Below are positions 28,215 through 36,702 of a DNA stretch of 64,000 bases, piece by piece. This DNA is from Bog-473 sp963738135 (GTDB taxonomy: Bacteria; Actinomycetota; Acidimicrobiia; Acidimicrobiales; RAAP-2). The notes below the pieces were generated by a model. It ran no database searches. It had not been told where the DNA came from and worked only from the letters and a program-made list of their open reading frames with translations. The DNA is taken from NCBI GenBank assembly GCA_963738135.1, contig CAVTVK010000007.1, positions 248,001-312,000 of the forward strand, in the 5' to 3' direction. The first letter of the stretch is position 1; each line of letters starts with the position of its first letter. A program made the position numbers and the translations under genes.

Positions 28215-28234
28215 CCCGAACTGACCCGAACTGA
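28205..28234 (+). repeat. Three perfect copies of CCCGAACTGA at a gene end
   Basis: The last ten bases of the phosphomannomutase gene, including its TGA, are repeated twice more without a gap. A period of ten puts TGA at 28,212, 28,222 and 28,232, one in each forward frame. GGAG for the next gene follows at once. Confidence 0.9.
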
Positions 28235-28250
28235 GGAGACCAACGCATCC

Positions 28251-28493
28251 ATGAGCCTCGACCCGCTTCTGCTCGACGTCCTCGCCTGCCCGGTCGACAA
28301 GGGGCCGCTCTTGTGGTTCGACGACGAGGACATCCTCTACAACCCGCGACTGCGCAAGAGCTATGCCGTCGTGGACGGCGTGCCCGTGCTGCTGGTCGAC
28401 GAGGCGGCCGATGTCGGCGACGCCGAGCACGAGCGCCTGACGGCCAAAGCCGAGACCAACGAGGTGCGGACCACCGGTCCGGCGTCTGGGTGA
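28251..28493 (+). CDS. Trm112-like small protein
   Basis: 80 residues. LLDVLACPVDKGPLLWF is the family opening, but only one of the usual zinc Cys pairs is present (ACP), as in many actinobacterial homologues. YNPRLRKSYAVVDGVPVLL is the conserved second half. Trm112 proteins activate methyltransferases in other organisms; the actinobacterial member's role is unknown, and its constant place between phosphomannomutase and the SIS isomerase suggests a link to that pathway. A GAGGAG site precedes the ATG. The stop overlaps the next start (GTGA). Confidence 0.88.
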   Translation: MSLDPLLLDVLACPVDKGPLLWFDDEDILYNPRLRKSYAVVDGVPVLLVDEAADVGDAEHERLTAKAETNEVRTTGPASG

Positions 28494-29554
28494 GCGACCG
28501 GCCCCCCCTCGACACGCTCGGGATGTGGGAGGCCACAGCCGCCCTGCCCGAGCAGCTGTCCGGGGCGCTCGAGATTGCCACTGAGGCCTTCGGCGGGATC
28601 GCCCCGCCTGCTGGTGGGACGTTCCGGGCTGTCGCGGCGTTCGGCCTCGGCACCGGGGCGACGGCCTGCGCCGCCGCCGCCGCCCACAGCGCACCGGGCC
28701 TGTCCGTCCCGTTCTGGGCCGGTCAGGGATCTGCCCTGCCGGCCTTCGTCGATGCGGCCACGCTGGTTCTCGCCGTCTCGCCGTCGGGATCCACCGAAGA
28801 GACGCTGACGGCAGCGGAGAAGGCCGTCGAGCGCGGGGCGATGGTGGTGGCCGTCGGGGGTGGGCCCGGCGGGTCGCTGGCCCGTCTGGCCAAGGATGCC
28901 GGCGTGCCCTGGTGCCCGGTGACGCCGAACGGACCCACGGCCCGGGCCGCGCTCGGTGCCACCACCGTGCCCCTCCTGGTGGCGCTGGCGCGCGCCGGGC
29001 TCCGGCCCGACGGCGCGGCATCGGTCACGGCATCGGTCATGGCGGCAGTGGCGGCCCTGGCGCGCCGGCGTGACGCCCTGCTGGCGCCGCGTGGAGTCGC
29101 CGCCGAAGTGGCACGACGACTCGGCCGCACCATCCCGCTGGTCTACGGCTCTACCGGCGCCGCCGCGGTGGCGGCGCAGTGGTGGAAGGCGCAGGTGAAC
29201 CTCAACGCCAAGGCCCCCGCCTTCGCGGCATCGTTGCCGGAGCTGACCCACGACGAGCTGGCCGGCTGGGGCCAAGGCGGTGACGTGACACGACAGACGA
29301 TGTCGCTGGTGTTGCTGCGCCACGCCGGGGAGGCGCCGCGCATCGCCGGCCAGTTCGACGCGGTGCGGGCCGCCACAGACGAAGTGATGGCCGACGTGTT
29401 CGAGGTGCACGGGGAGGGCGACGACGACCTGAGCCGCTTCTTCGATTTCGCGCTCCTGGGCGCGCTGGTCTCACTGCACCTGGCGGCGCGCGAAGGGGTC
29501 GACCCCGGGCCGGTGCCCGCGGTCGACGAAGCACAGGCAGGTTGGACGCCGTAG
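28490..29554 (+). CDS. SIS-domain phosphoglucose/phosphomannose isomerase-like protein
   Basis: About 354 residues. LDTLGMWEATAALPEQL opens the family; the SIS domain shows LAVSPSGSTEETLTA (phosphosugar-binding Ser/Thr), and the C-terminal domain has YGSTGAAAVAAQWWKAQVNLNAKAPAF and the ELTHDE segment as in bifunctional archaeal-type isomerases. It would connect fructose-6-phosphate with mannose-6-phosphate, the step before phosphomannomutase. It matches the place of Rv3256c in mycobacteria. Start GTG overlaps the Trm112-like stop by four bases. Confidence 0.82.
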   Translation: MSDRPPLDTLGMWEATAALPEQLSGALEIATEAFGGIAPPAGGTFRAVAAFGLGTGATACAAAAAHSAPGLSVPFWAGQGSALPAFVDAATLVLAVSPSGSTEETLTAAEKAVERGAMVVAVGGGPGGSLARLAKDAGVPWCPVTPNGPTARAALGATTVPLLVALARAGLRPDGAASVTASVMAAVAALARRRDALLAPRGVAAEVARRLGRTIPLVYGSTGAAAVAAQWWKAQVNLNAKAPAFAASLPELTHDELAGWGQGGDVTRQTMSLVLLRHAGEAPRIAGQFDAVRAATDEVMADVFEVHGEGDDDLSRFFDFALLGALVSLHLAAREGVDPGPVPAVDEAQAGWTP

Positions 29555-29593
29555 GGCGCCGCGGAGGCTCCGGCTTGTCCCGGCGCTCGACTG

Positions 29594-29647
29594 GTTCAGG
29601 CGCTCGAATTCAGCGGCTCAGTTCAGCCGCTTAGTTCAGGCGCTCGA
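29594..29647. repeat. Direct repeat plus hairpin at the thiolase end
   Basis: GTTCAGGCGCTCGA occurs at 29,594-29,607 and again at 29,634-29,647, the second copy being the last codons of the thiolase. Between them AGCGGCT and AGCCGCT (29,612-29,631) form a 7-bp stem around CAGTTC, a possible bidirectional terminator between convergent genes. On the minus strand TAA and two TGA codons fall within 13 bases in three different frames. Confidence 0.7.
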
Positions 29648-30836
29648 CGATCATGGCCATGCCCTGACCGCCACCGACGCACATCGACTCGAGACCGATC
29701 GTCTTACCCGTGTCCTCCAGCGCGTTGAGCAGCGTGGTCATGATGCGGGCGCCGGTCTGGCCGAACGGGTGTCCGAGCGCGATGGCGCCGCCCTTGACGT
29801 TGAGCTTGTCCCAGCTGATGCCGAGGTGCTTGGCCGACGGGATCACCTGAGCTGCGAAGGCTTCGTTGATCTCCACCAGGTCGATGTCGTCGATCGTCAT
29901 GTTGGCCCGGGCCAGGACCTGGCGGCAGGCGTCGACCGGTCCAAGGCCCATGATCTCGGGGTTCAGGCCGGTCACACCGCTGGCCACTATGCGCGCCAGT
30001 GGGGTCAGGCCGAGGGCCTTGGCCTTCGTGTCGCTCATCACGATGACCGCTGCGGCTCCGTCGTTGAGCGGGCAGGCGTTGCCGGCCGTGACAGTCCCAC
30101 CCTCGCGGAACACGGGCTTCAGGTTGGCGAGCCCTTCGAGGGTCGTGCCGGCCCGCGGCCCGTCGTCCTTCGTGACGACGGTTCCGTCGGACAGGGTGAC
30201 CGGGATGATCTCGCGTTCGAAGAACCCGTTCTGCTGCGACTCGACGGCCCGCGTCTGGGAGAGCAACGCGAACTCGTCCATCTCCTCGCGGGTGACCTTC
30301 TCGTACTCGGCGACGTTCTCCGCCGTCTGACCCATGGCGATGTAGACGTCCGGCAGGCCGGTCGGAGGCGCCCACGGCTCGGTGACGGCAGGGGCACGGA
30401 CCTTCGTCCGCTCCTCGGCGGCCGCGAATGCCGTGTTGTGCGGGCCGGTGTCCGACGCACCGTGCGAGTAGCGGCTCACCGTCTCCACGCCGGCTGCGAT
30501 GAACACGTCGCCCTCGCCGGCGCGGATGGCGTGAGCCGCCATGCGGATCGCCTGCAGGGAAGAGGAGCAGTAGCGATTCACCGTCACGCCCGGCGCATTG
30601 TCGAGCCCGGCCAGGAGGGCGGCCACGCGGGCGACGTTGTAGCCCGCCTCGCCGGCAGGCTGGCCGCACCCGAGGATGACGTCTTCTACTTCGGCCGGGT
30701 CGAGTTGCGGCACCTGTTCGAGGACGGAGCGGATGACCAGCGCGCTCAGGTCGTCGGGTCGGCATTCGACGAGTGAGCCCTTGTTGGCCCGACCGATGGG
30801 GGTGCGACCGGTGGCGACGATGACGGCTTCAGGCAT
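29631..30836 (-). CDS. Acetyl-CoA C-acyltransferase (thiolase)
   Basis: About 401 residues, full length. It cleaves 3-ketoacyl-CoA with CoA or runs in reverse. The N-terminal active Cys is in NRYCSSSLQ (~91), the His in GGAIALGHPFGQTGAR, and the second Cys in CVGGGQG near the C-terminus; NEAFAAQ is present. It is divergent from the dehydrogenase pair starting at 31 kb, and the shared intergenic region carries a KstR-like site, so a lipid or steroid beta-oxidation role is likely. It is not an obvious FadA5 match by eye. Confidence 0.92.
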   Translation of the reverse strand: MPEAVIVATGRTPIGRANKGSLVECRPDDLSALVIRSVLEQVPQLDPAEVEDVILGCGQPAGEAGYNVARVAALLAGLDNAPGVTVNRYCSSSLQAIRMAAHAIRAGEGDVFIAAGVETVSRYSHGASDTGPHNTAFAAAEERTKVRAPAVTEPWAPPTGLPDVYIAMGQTAENVAEYEKVTREEMDEFALLSQTRAVESQQNGFFEREIIPVTLSDGTVVTKDDGPRAGTTLEGLANLKPVFREGGTVTAGNACPLNDGAAAVIVMSDTKAKALGLTPLARIVASGVTGLNPEIMGLGPVDACRQVLARANMTIDDIDLVEINEAFAAQVIPSAKHLGISWDKLNVKGGAIALGHPFGQTGARIMTTLLNALEDTGKTIGLESMCVGGGQGMAMIVERLN

Positions 30837-30967
30837 GGTGACGGCTCCTCGGGTTTCGGTTCGGGGACTCGAGCGTGCGCCGGGGAACCCGCCCCGGGGC
30901 GGATTGCAGGTTACTTGTCGGTAGCGAGGCGCTCAGCAGCCCCATTGGCCGCCCGAGCTAGGCGGAC

Positions 30968-30981
30968 TGTAACGTGTTCTC
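30968..30981. promoter_or_regulatory. KstR-like operator motif
   Basis: TGTAACGTGTTCTC fits TnnAACnnGTTnnA with one mismatch (last base). It lies between the divergent thiolase and acyl-CoA dehydrogenase genes, 85 bases before the latter's ATG. Confidence 0.45.
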
Positions 30982-31065
30982 GCGCGCCGAGCCCACAGGT
31001 CCGGGCCGGCGACGACATGGCGCTGACGTGGGTCGATGCAGCCCCGCCACCCGGGAGGGACACGT

Positions 31066-32241
31066 ATGGAAATTGCCTTGACCGAGGAGCAGCAGACGCT
31101 CAAGAGCGAGCTGCGCGCCTACTACCAGAAGCTCTTGACCCCCGAGCTCGAGCAGGAGCTCTCGCAAGCGAGCGGGATCGGCCCCGTGGTGCGCAAGGTC
31201 GTCAAGCAGATGGGCAGCGACGGCTGGCTCGGCATCGGCTGGCCCACCGAGTGGGGCGGGCAGGGGCGCTCCGCCGTGGAGCAGTTCATCTTCTTCGACG
31301 AGTCAATGCGCAGCGGGGCGCCAGTCCCGATGCTCACCATCAACACGGTGGGCCCGACGATCATGAACTTCGGCACGCAGGAGCAGAAAGAGTTCTTCCT
31401 GCCCAAGATCCTGGCCGGCGAGATCTCCTTCTGCATCGGCTACACCGAACCGAACTCGGGGACCGACCTGGCGTCACTGACCACGCGGGCGGTGCGCGAC
31501 GGCGACGAGTACGTCATCAACGGCGCCAAGATCTTCACCAGCCTGGCCGGCGACGCCGACTACATCTGGCTGGCCACGCGCACGGATCCCAACGCGGCCA
31601 AGCACAAGGGGATCTCCATGTTCGTGATCCCCATGAACACTCCCGGCATCCGCGTGGTGCCCATGAAGCTCCTGGGTGACCACAACATCAACTACACGTT
31701 CTACGAGGATGTGCGGGTCCCGGCCACGGCGCTGGTGGGCGGCGAGAACCAGGGCTGGACCCTCATCACCAACCAGCTCAACCACGAGCGGGTGACGCTG
31801 TGTTCGCCCGGCATCATCGAGCGCGTCCTGACCGACGTGCGGGCGTGGGCCCAGGGCACGAAGCTTCCCGACGGGCGCCGGGTGATCGACCAGGAGTGGG
31901 TGCAGGAGCACCTGGCCCGAGTGCACGCCGAGCTCGAGTTCCTCCGCCTCATCAACTGGAAGGTGGCGTGGCAGGCCACGCAGGGACAACTCGACGTGGC
32001 GGATGCCTCGTCGATCAAGGTCTTCGGCACGGAGTTCTACCTGCGCGCCTTCCGTTCGCTCATGGAGATCATCGGACAGGCGGGCTACCTCACGCGCGGC
32101 TCACCCGCCGCCGTCATCGCCGGCCGGCTGGAGATGTACGCCCGCTCCATGATCATCCTCACCTTCGGTGGCGGCACCAACGAGATTCAACGAGACCTCA
32201 TCGCAATCTTCGGCCTCGGCATGCCGCGGTCTTTGCGCTGA
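31066..32241 (+). CDS. Acyl-CoA dehydrogenase (ChsE-type, subunit 1 of a pair)
   Basis: About 391 residues. Hallmarks are the N-terminal helix LTEEQQTLKSELRAYY, WPTEWGGQG, GYTEPNSGTDLASL for FAD and substrate binding, NHERVTL, and the C-terminal TFGGGTNEIQRDLIA. GGGAGG precedes the ATG. The next gene, 28 bases on, encodes a shorter partner; in actinobacterial steroid degradation such adjacent pairs form alpha2beta2 heterotetramers (ChsE1-E2, E3, E4-E5). This pair resembles FadE26/FadE27 in layout, so it may act on a longer steroid side chain, but that is inference. Confidence 0.9.
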   Translation: MEIALTEEQQTLKSELRAYYQKLLTPELEQELSQASGIGPVVRKVVKQMGSDGWLGIGWPTEWGGQGRSAVEQFIFFDESMRSGAPVPMLTINTVGPTIMNFGTQEQKEFFLPKILAGEISFCIGYTEPNSGTDLASLTTRAVRDGDEYVINGAKIFTSLAGDADYIWLATRTDPNAAKHKGISMFVIPMNTPGIRVVPMKLLGDHNINYTFYEDVRVPATALVGGENQGWTLITNQLNHERVTLCSPGIIERVLTDVRAWAQGTKLPDGRRVIDQEWVQEHLARVHAELEFLRLINWKVAWQATQGQLDVADASSIKVFGTEFYLRAFRSLMEIIGQAGYLTRGSPAAVIAGRLEMYARSMIILTFGGGTNEIQRDLIAIFGLGMPRSLR

Positions 32242-32269
32242 GCCCGTTCAGAGCCAGGAGATCGATCCC

Positions 32270-33433
32270 ATGGATTTCAGCTACAGCGAAGAGCAGGAGG
32301 CCGTCCGCCAGTTGGCCGGACAGATCTTCGGCGACCGGTCGACCCATGAGCGGCTGAAGCAGGTTGAGGCGGCCGCCGGTGACGACGGGCCCTTCGACCG
32401 CGAGCTCTGGAAGGAGCTGGCCGACGCCGGCTTGCTCGGCATCCATCTGCGCGAGGACGTCGGTGGGGCAGGGCTCGACTTCGTGGCGGCCTGTCTGGTC
32501 GTGGAGGCGGCCGGTCGCACGGCCGCCTACGTCCCGGTGGTCGAGTCGATGGTCTACGGCGCCCTTCCCCTCGATCGCTTCGGCACCGACGCCCAGCGCA
32601 AGACCTGGCTGACCGGTGTGGCCAGCGGCGAGACGATCCTGACGGCCGCCATGGCCGAGCTGGTCGGCGATCTGGTGTTGCCCGGCGGGGCCGAGCCCGC
32701 CACCACGGCCACGGCCCAGGCCGACGGCTCGTGGGTGCTCTCGGGCACCAAGGCCTGCGTGCCCGCCGCCTTCGTGACCGACGCCATCCTCGTGCCCGCC
32801 ACGTGCCAGAAGTCCGACGGTTCCATCACTGGTCCGGGCGTCTTCATCGTGGAGGCCGGTGCCGACGGCGTCACCCTGACGCGGCAGACGACCACCACGG
32901 GCCGCCCCGAGGCGATCGTCGAGCTCGACGGTGTGCGAGTCGGCGCCGACCGCCTCGTCGGCGAGAGCGCCGATGGCGCCGCCGTGATCGACTGCATCAC
33001 CGAATTCGCCACGACGGCGCTGTGCATTGAGGAGGCCGGCGTTTGCGCATCGGCGCTCGAGCTCACTGCCGAGTACACCAAGACGCGTGTGCAGTTCGAC
33101 AAGCCCATCGCCACCTTCCAGGCGGTCGGGCAACGTGCCGCCGACGCCTACGTCGACACCGAGGCCATCCGCCTCACCGCCTGGCAGGCCGCGGCGAGGC
33201 TGGCGGCGGGACTGCCGGCGACGCCCGAAGTCGCGATCGCCAAGTACTGGGCGGCCGAAGGGGGGCAGCGCGTCGTGCACGCCGCCTCGCACCTCCACGG
33301 GGGCGTCGGCGTGGACCGTGACTATCCGTTGCACCGCTACTTCCTTCTCACGGAGCAGATCGAGCTCACCCTGGGTGGGGCGAACGAGAGCCTGCGGCGC
33401 CTCGGGCGGATCCTGGCGGACGAGCCCGTCTGA
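32270..33433 (+). CDS. Acyl-CoA dehydrogenase (ChsE-type, subunit 2 of a pair)
   Basis: About 387 residues. MDFSYSEEQEAVRQLAGQIF is the family start, GGAGLDFVAACLVVEAAGR and GGAEPATTATA are the mid region, ICIE-type ALCIEEAGVCASALELTAEYTKTRVQFDKPIATFQAVGQ-like stretch binds substrate, and HLHGGVGVDRDYPLHRYF closes it. The TEPNSGTD-type FAD motif of its partner is replaced here, as is usual for the second subunit of heteromeric ChsE enzymes. AGGAG precedes the ATG. Stop lies next to a 17-bp tandem repeat. Confidence 0.88.
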   Translation: MDFSYSEEQEAVRQLAGQIFGDRSTHERLKQVEAAAGDDGPFDRELWKELADAGLLGIHLREDVGGAGLDFVAACLVVEAAGRTAAYVPVVESMVYGALPLDRFGTDAQRKTWLTGVASGETILTAAMAELVGDLVLPGGAEPATTATAQADGSWVLSGTKACVPAAFVTDAILVPATCQKSDGSITGPGVFIVEAGADGVTLTRQTTTTGRPEAIVELDGVRVGADRLVGESADGAAVIDCITEFATTALCIEEAGVCASALELTAEYTKTRVQFDKPIATFQAVGQRAADAYVDTEAIRLTAWQAAARLAAGLPATPEVAIAKYWAAEGGQRVVHAASHLHGGVGVDRDYPLHRYFLLTEQIELTLGGANESLRRLGRILADEPV

Positions 33434-33452
33434 TCTTCCGCTCCGGTGACGG

Positions 33453-33486
33453 GGTTTCGCCGGCGCCGCGGTTTCGCCGGCGGCGC
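33453..33486. repeat. 17-bp tandem duplication between convergent genes
   Basis: GGTTTCGCCGGCGCCGC is followed directly by GGTTTCGCCGGCGGCGC (one difference). It occupies the 56-base gap between the convergent dehydrogenase and metallohydrolase genes. The segment is very GC-rich and self-complementary around GCCGGCG, so a terminator role is possible. Confidence 0.6.
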
Positions 33487-33489
33487 GGT

Positions 33490-34182
33490 TCAGTCGGGGA
33501 CGCTGGACGGGCTGGGATGAGAGAGGCCGAGGCCGTATCCGGCCAGGAACACCCCTGCCTCTTCGTGTCGTGGGTAGGCGCCGGCCAGCTTGTGAAAGGC
33601 GGGAGAGTGGTCCGGGTACGTGAGGTGCGCCACTTCGTGCACCAAGACGGAGTCGAGCACCCAATCGGGAACGACGCGCAGGCGGTGTGATACCCGGATG
33701 TGGCCCGAGTAGTACGAGCACGATCCCCACCGCGCCGTCTGGTTGGTGACCCAGCGGACGGACACTGGCTTCGCTCCGGCCAGATAGCGGTCGCTCAGTT
33801 CGACGGCCCGGGCCAGCAGCCCATCGTCGTCGAGTCCGGACTGCAGTCGGTGACGCGTCAGCAGGCGCTCCACCAACCAGTCGATCGTCTTCTGCCGACT
33901 CTCGACATCGAGATGGGCGGGCAGTGAGACGACGATGCGGCCTCCCACCCACTTGGCTTCCGAGGTCTTCTTGCGACGCTTGCTGATGCGGACCTCGACC
34001 TCGGGGGCGGGCTCGACCGCATCGCCATCGGCGCCGCCGCCGCCGTCGGCCTGATCCGAACCGGTTGCTGTCTCGACGTCGGTCGGCTTCCTAGGGGTTG
34101 CGACCGGCTGCAGCGTCGCGGCACGGCCCTGGGCAGGAGGCTCGGAGAGATCAGCGATGTCGAAGAGAGTCACTGGAGGCAT
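33490..34182 (-). CDS. YgjP/SprT-like zinc metallohydrolase (M48-type fold)
   Basis: About 230 residues. The N-terminal third is low-complexity and charged; the conserved part begins RISKRRKKTSEAKWVGGRIVVSLP and ends with WGSCSYYSGHIRVSHRL and VLVHEVAHLTYPDHSPAFH, the HExxH zinc motif with the downstream His. Family members (DUF45, YgjP) are predicted metal-dependent peptidases of unknown substrate. ATG at 34,182 is followed by MPPVTLFDIAD; the reading frame extends further up but into non-coding-looking sequence. Confidence 0.85.
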   Translation of the reverse strand: MPPVTLFDIADLSEPPAQGRAATLQPVATPRKPTDVETATGSDQADGGGGADGDAVEPAPEVEVRISKRRKKTSEAKWVGGRIVVSLPAHLDVESRQKTIDWLVERLLTRHRLQSGLDDDGLLARAVELSDRYLAGAKPVSVRWVTNQTARWGSCSYYSGHIRVSHRLRVVPDWVLDSVLVHEVAHLTYPDHSPAFHKLAGAYPRHEEAGVFLAGYGLGLSHPSPSSVPD

Positions 34183-34305
34183 TGTGGCCGAACGGTGTTC
34201 CCAGGACATGCATGCCTGGTCAGCATCCCTGCATCGGGGAGTGCAGGGTCCTACCATCGCACCTGCCCGTCGGTCTCGGTGGCGGGCCGAGCCGGAGGTT
34301 TGCAC

Positions 34306-34686
34306 ATGGGAGTTCTCTTGGCATCGAGCGGGGGTGGCTTCGTCGCCATCATCTACATCGCTGTCATCGTCTTGGTCTTCGCGGCGCTGTGGCACATTGT
34401 CGCCAAGGCGGGCCGACCTGGTTGGGAAGGCATCATCCCGATCTACAACTACTACGTCATCCTCAAGATCGTCGGACGCCCGGGGTGGTGGTTGATTCTC
34501 TACTTCATCCCGCTCGTGAACATCATCATCGGGATCATCGTTCTCTACGACTTGTGTAAGTCCTATGGCAAGAGCGGTGCGTGGGTCCTTGGCTTTCTCT
34601 TCCTGCCGTTCATCTTCTTCCCGATGCTCGGGTTCGGAGAAGCTCGGTACCTCGGGCCGGCTGCGCAGAACCCCCACGCGATGTGA
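34306..34686 (+). CDS. DUF5684-type small membrane protein
   Basis: 126 residues with about three transmembrane helices: VAIIYIAVIVLVFAALWHI, WWLILYFIPLVNIIIGIIVL and WVLGFLFLPFIFFPMLGF. The segment KAGRPGWEGIIPIYNYYVILKIVGRPGWW is the family signature, also seen beside signal peptidases in some bacteria. Function unknown. GGAGG seven bases before the ATG fixes the start. It is divergent from the metallohydrolase and ends before the convergent luciferase-like gene. Confidence 0.78.
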   Translation: MGVLLASSGGGFVAIIYIAVIVLVFAALWHIVAKAGRPGWEGIIPIYNYYVILKIVGRPGWWLILYFIPLVNIIIGIIVLYDLCKSYGKSGAWVLGFLFLPFIFFPMLGFGEARYLGPAAQNPHAM

Positions 34687-34705
34687 GCTCTGCCGACGAT
34701 GTGAC

Positions 34706-35743
34706 CTAGCCGAGCACGAGCTCGGCCATCGTGCGCAGGGTGGTCACGTCGCCGTTGATCAGCATGGTGGTGGCGCGCGAGGCGCGCCAGGCCTCGAGGT
34801 CGTCGCGGATCTTCTCCACGGGGCCCACCAGCGCGATGTCCTCCACCATGGCAGTGGGGACGGCGGCAGCCGCGTCCTCCTTGCGCCCGTCGAGGTAGGC
34901 ATCCTGAATTTTTGTGGCCGCCTCCTCGTAGCCCATACGGGCGAACACATCGAAGTGGAAGTTCATCTCCTTGGCCCCCATACCGCCGATGTAGAGCGCC
35001 AGGTAGGGCCGGAACCCGTCGGCGGCCGCGTCGGTGTCGTCGCTGATCACCGTCGGCGCGAAGGCGAGCACTTCGAAGTCGTCGGCACTGCGGCGGGCCC
35101 CGGGACGGGCGAACCCCTCGTCGAGAGAGGCCTCGAAGGAGGACATGGCCCGCGGAGAGAAGAAGATGGGGAACCAGCCGTCGGCGATCTCGGCCGCCAT
35201 GGCCACGTTCTTCGGGCCCTCGGCCCCCAGAATGATGGGGATGTCGGCCCGCAGCGGGTGCACGATCGACTTGAGTGGCTTGCCCAGTCCCGTGCCGCCC
35301 GGATAGGGGAGCGGGTAGTGCGGGCCGTCGTTGGTGACCGGCTTCTCGCGGGCGAGGACCTGGCGCACGACATCGACGTACTCGCGGGTGCGGGCCAGGG
35401 GAGCCGGGAAGGGCTGGCCGTACCAGCCCTCGACGACCTGGGGACCCGACACCCCGAGGCCGAGAACGAAGCGCCCGCCCGACAGGTGATCCAGCGTCTG
35501 CGCCGCCATGGCCATCGCCGTCGGCGTGCGTGCCGACAACTGGCACAGCGAGGTGCCGAGTCGCACCCGCTCCGTCTGCGACCCCCACCAGGCCAGCGGC
35601 GTCAGCGCGTCGGAACCGTAGGACTCCGCCGTCCAGACGGAGTCGTAGCCGAGGCGGTCGGCTTCCGTCACGAGCTCCACGGCGTTGGGCGGCGGCCCTG
35701 CGCCCCAATAGCCCAGCTGCAGGCCGATCTTCATCGTCTTCAT
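34706..35743 (-). CDS. Luciferase-like (LLM-class) F420-dependent oxidoreductase
   Basis: About 345 residues, TIM-barrel. MKIGLQLGYWG is the first strand, SVWTAESYGSDALTPLAWW is typical of the F420-using branch, and LDHLSGGRFVLGLGVSGPQVVEGW is the family core. It would transfer hydride between F420 and an unknown, possibly lipid, substrate. ATG at 35,743 follows AGAGGAG; a longer frame upstream lacks such a site. The next gene upstream encodes a second enzyme of the same class, a pair that often appears in actinobacterial steroid regions. Confidence 0.88.
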   Translation of the reverse strand: MKTMKIGLQLGYWGAGPPPNAVELVTEADRLGYDSVWTAESYGSDALTPLAWWGSQTERVRLGTSLCQLSARTPTAMAMAAQTLDHLSGGRFVLGLGVSGPQVVEGWYGQPFPAPLARTREYVDVVRQVLAREKPVTNDGPHYPLPYPGGTGLGKPLKSIVHPLRADIPIILGAEGPKNVAMAAEIADGWFPIFFSPRAMSSFEASLDEGFARPGARRSADDFEVLAFAPTVISDDTDAAADGFRPYLALYIGGMGAKEMNFHFDVFARMGYEEAATKIQDAYLDGRKEDAAAAVPTAMVEDIALVGPVEKIRDDLEAWRASRATTMLINGDVTTLRTMAELVLG

Positions 35744-35782
35744 GTGTGACTCCTCTCGGCTTTCCGGCACGGCCTGAGCCCG

Positions 35783-36688
35783 TCAGACCTTGGCGACGAT
35801 CTCCTCGGCGAACCAGTGCACCGGGGCCATCCGGGCGGCCAGCGCCTCGTCGTCGGGTGTCCCGGGCGCGATGGTGGCGAACATCCAGGGCGCGCATACG
35901 AAGTCGGTCACGCCGGCGTCGGCGAAGCGGCGGTAGAGGTCGACGCTCGGCCGCTCGTTGAGCGACAGGTAGATGGTGAAGTCGTCCTTGTCGCGTCCGG
36001 CCTTCTGCAGCGCGTCGTGCAGCTCCGCGATGTGCATCCAGGCCTCCTCCTCGCTGTAGGCGCCGGCGGCGATCCAGCCGTCGCACAGCTCGGCGGTGCG
36101 ACGGAGCGCGGCGGGGGAGTGGCCACCGCAGATGAACGGCACCGGTTCGGAGGGGGCCGGCTCCATCTGGCACTCCGGGACGTCGTAGTAGTCGCCATGG
36201 AACTCCACCCAGCCGCCCGCCCAGAGGGCGCGCAGAGCGACGATCATTTCGTCGAGGCGCTTGCCGCGGTTGGCGAAGTCCTGGCCCGTGAGGTCGAACT
36301 CCTCCTTGCTCCACCCCACGCCGATGCCGAGGCGCAGCCGGTTGCCCGACAGGACGGCGGTCGTCCCGACGCTCTTGGCCACCGTCAAGAGGTCCCGCAG
36401 CGGGGCGATGTAGATGCCGGTGGTGAAGAGGAGGTTCTCCGTTGCGCCCGCACAGGCTGCAATGACGGACATGGGGTCGGGCCAGGCGGTGTGGTCTTCC
36501 CAGCCCGGGGCGCCGTCCTCGGCCTTCGAGTATGTGTAGCGCGACGTCCGTTGGCGCGGATTGAAGAGATGGTCGGAGACGTACAGGCCGCCGTACCCCA
36601 GGCCGTCGCACGCCTTGGCTATCGGGAGTATCTGGCTGGTCGGCAGGAAGGCGACGGCCTGGTGGAAGCGAACCTCGTGATCGCGCAC
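35783..36688 (-). CDS. Luciferase-like (LLM-class) F420-dependent oxidoreductase
   Basis: About 301 residues. RFHQAVAFLPTSQILPIAKACDGLGYGGLYVSDH opens the barrel (given in part: the SDHLF site follows), RLRLGIGVGWSKEEF and FICGGHSPAALRR are conserved. It is shorter than its neighbour and belongs to a different sub-branch (TIGR03619-like by eye). It lies between the P450 and the other luciferase-like gene with gaps of 14 and ~40 bases, all on the minus strand, so a P450-LLM-LLM operon is likely. Substrate unknown. Confidence 0.87.
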   Translation of the reverse strand: MRDHEVRFHQAVAFLPTSQILPIAKACDGLGYGGLYVSDHLFNPRQRTSRYTYSKAEDGAPGWEDHTAWPDPMSVIAACAGATENLLFTTGIYIAPLRDLLTVAKSVGTTAVLSGNRLRLGIGVGWSKEEFDLTGQDFANRGKRLDEMIVALRALWAGGWVEFHGDYYDVPECQMEPAPSEPVPFICGGHSPAALRRTAELCDGWIAAGAYSEEEAWMHIAELHDALQKAGRDKDDFTIYLSLNERPSVDLYRRFADAGVTDFVCAPWMFATIAPGTPDDEALAARMAPVHWFAEEIVAKV

Positions 36689-36702
36689 GGTGCGGACGGG
36701 CC

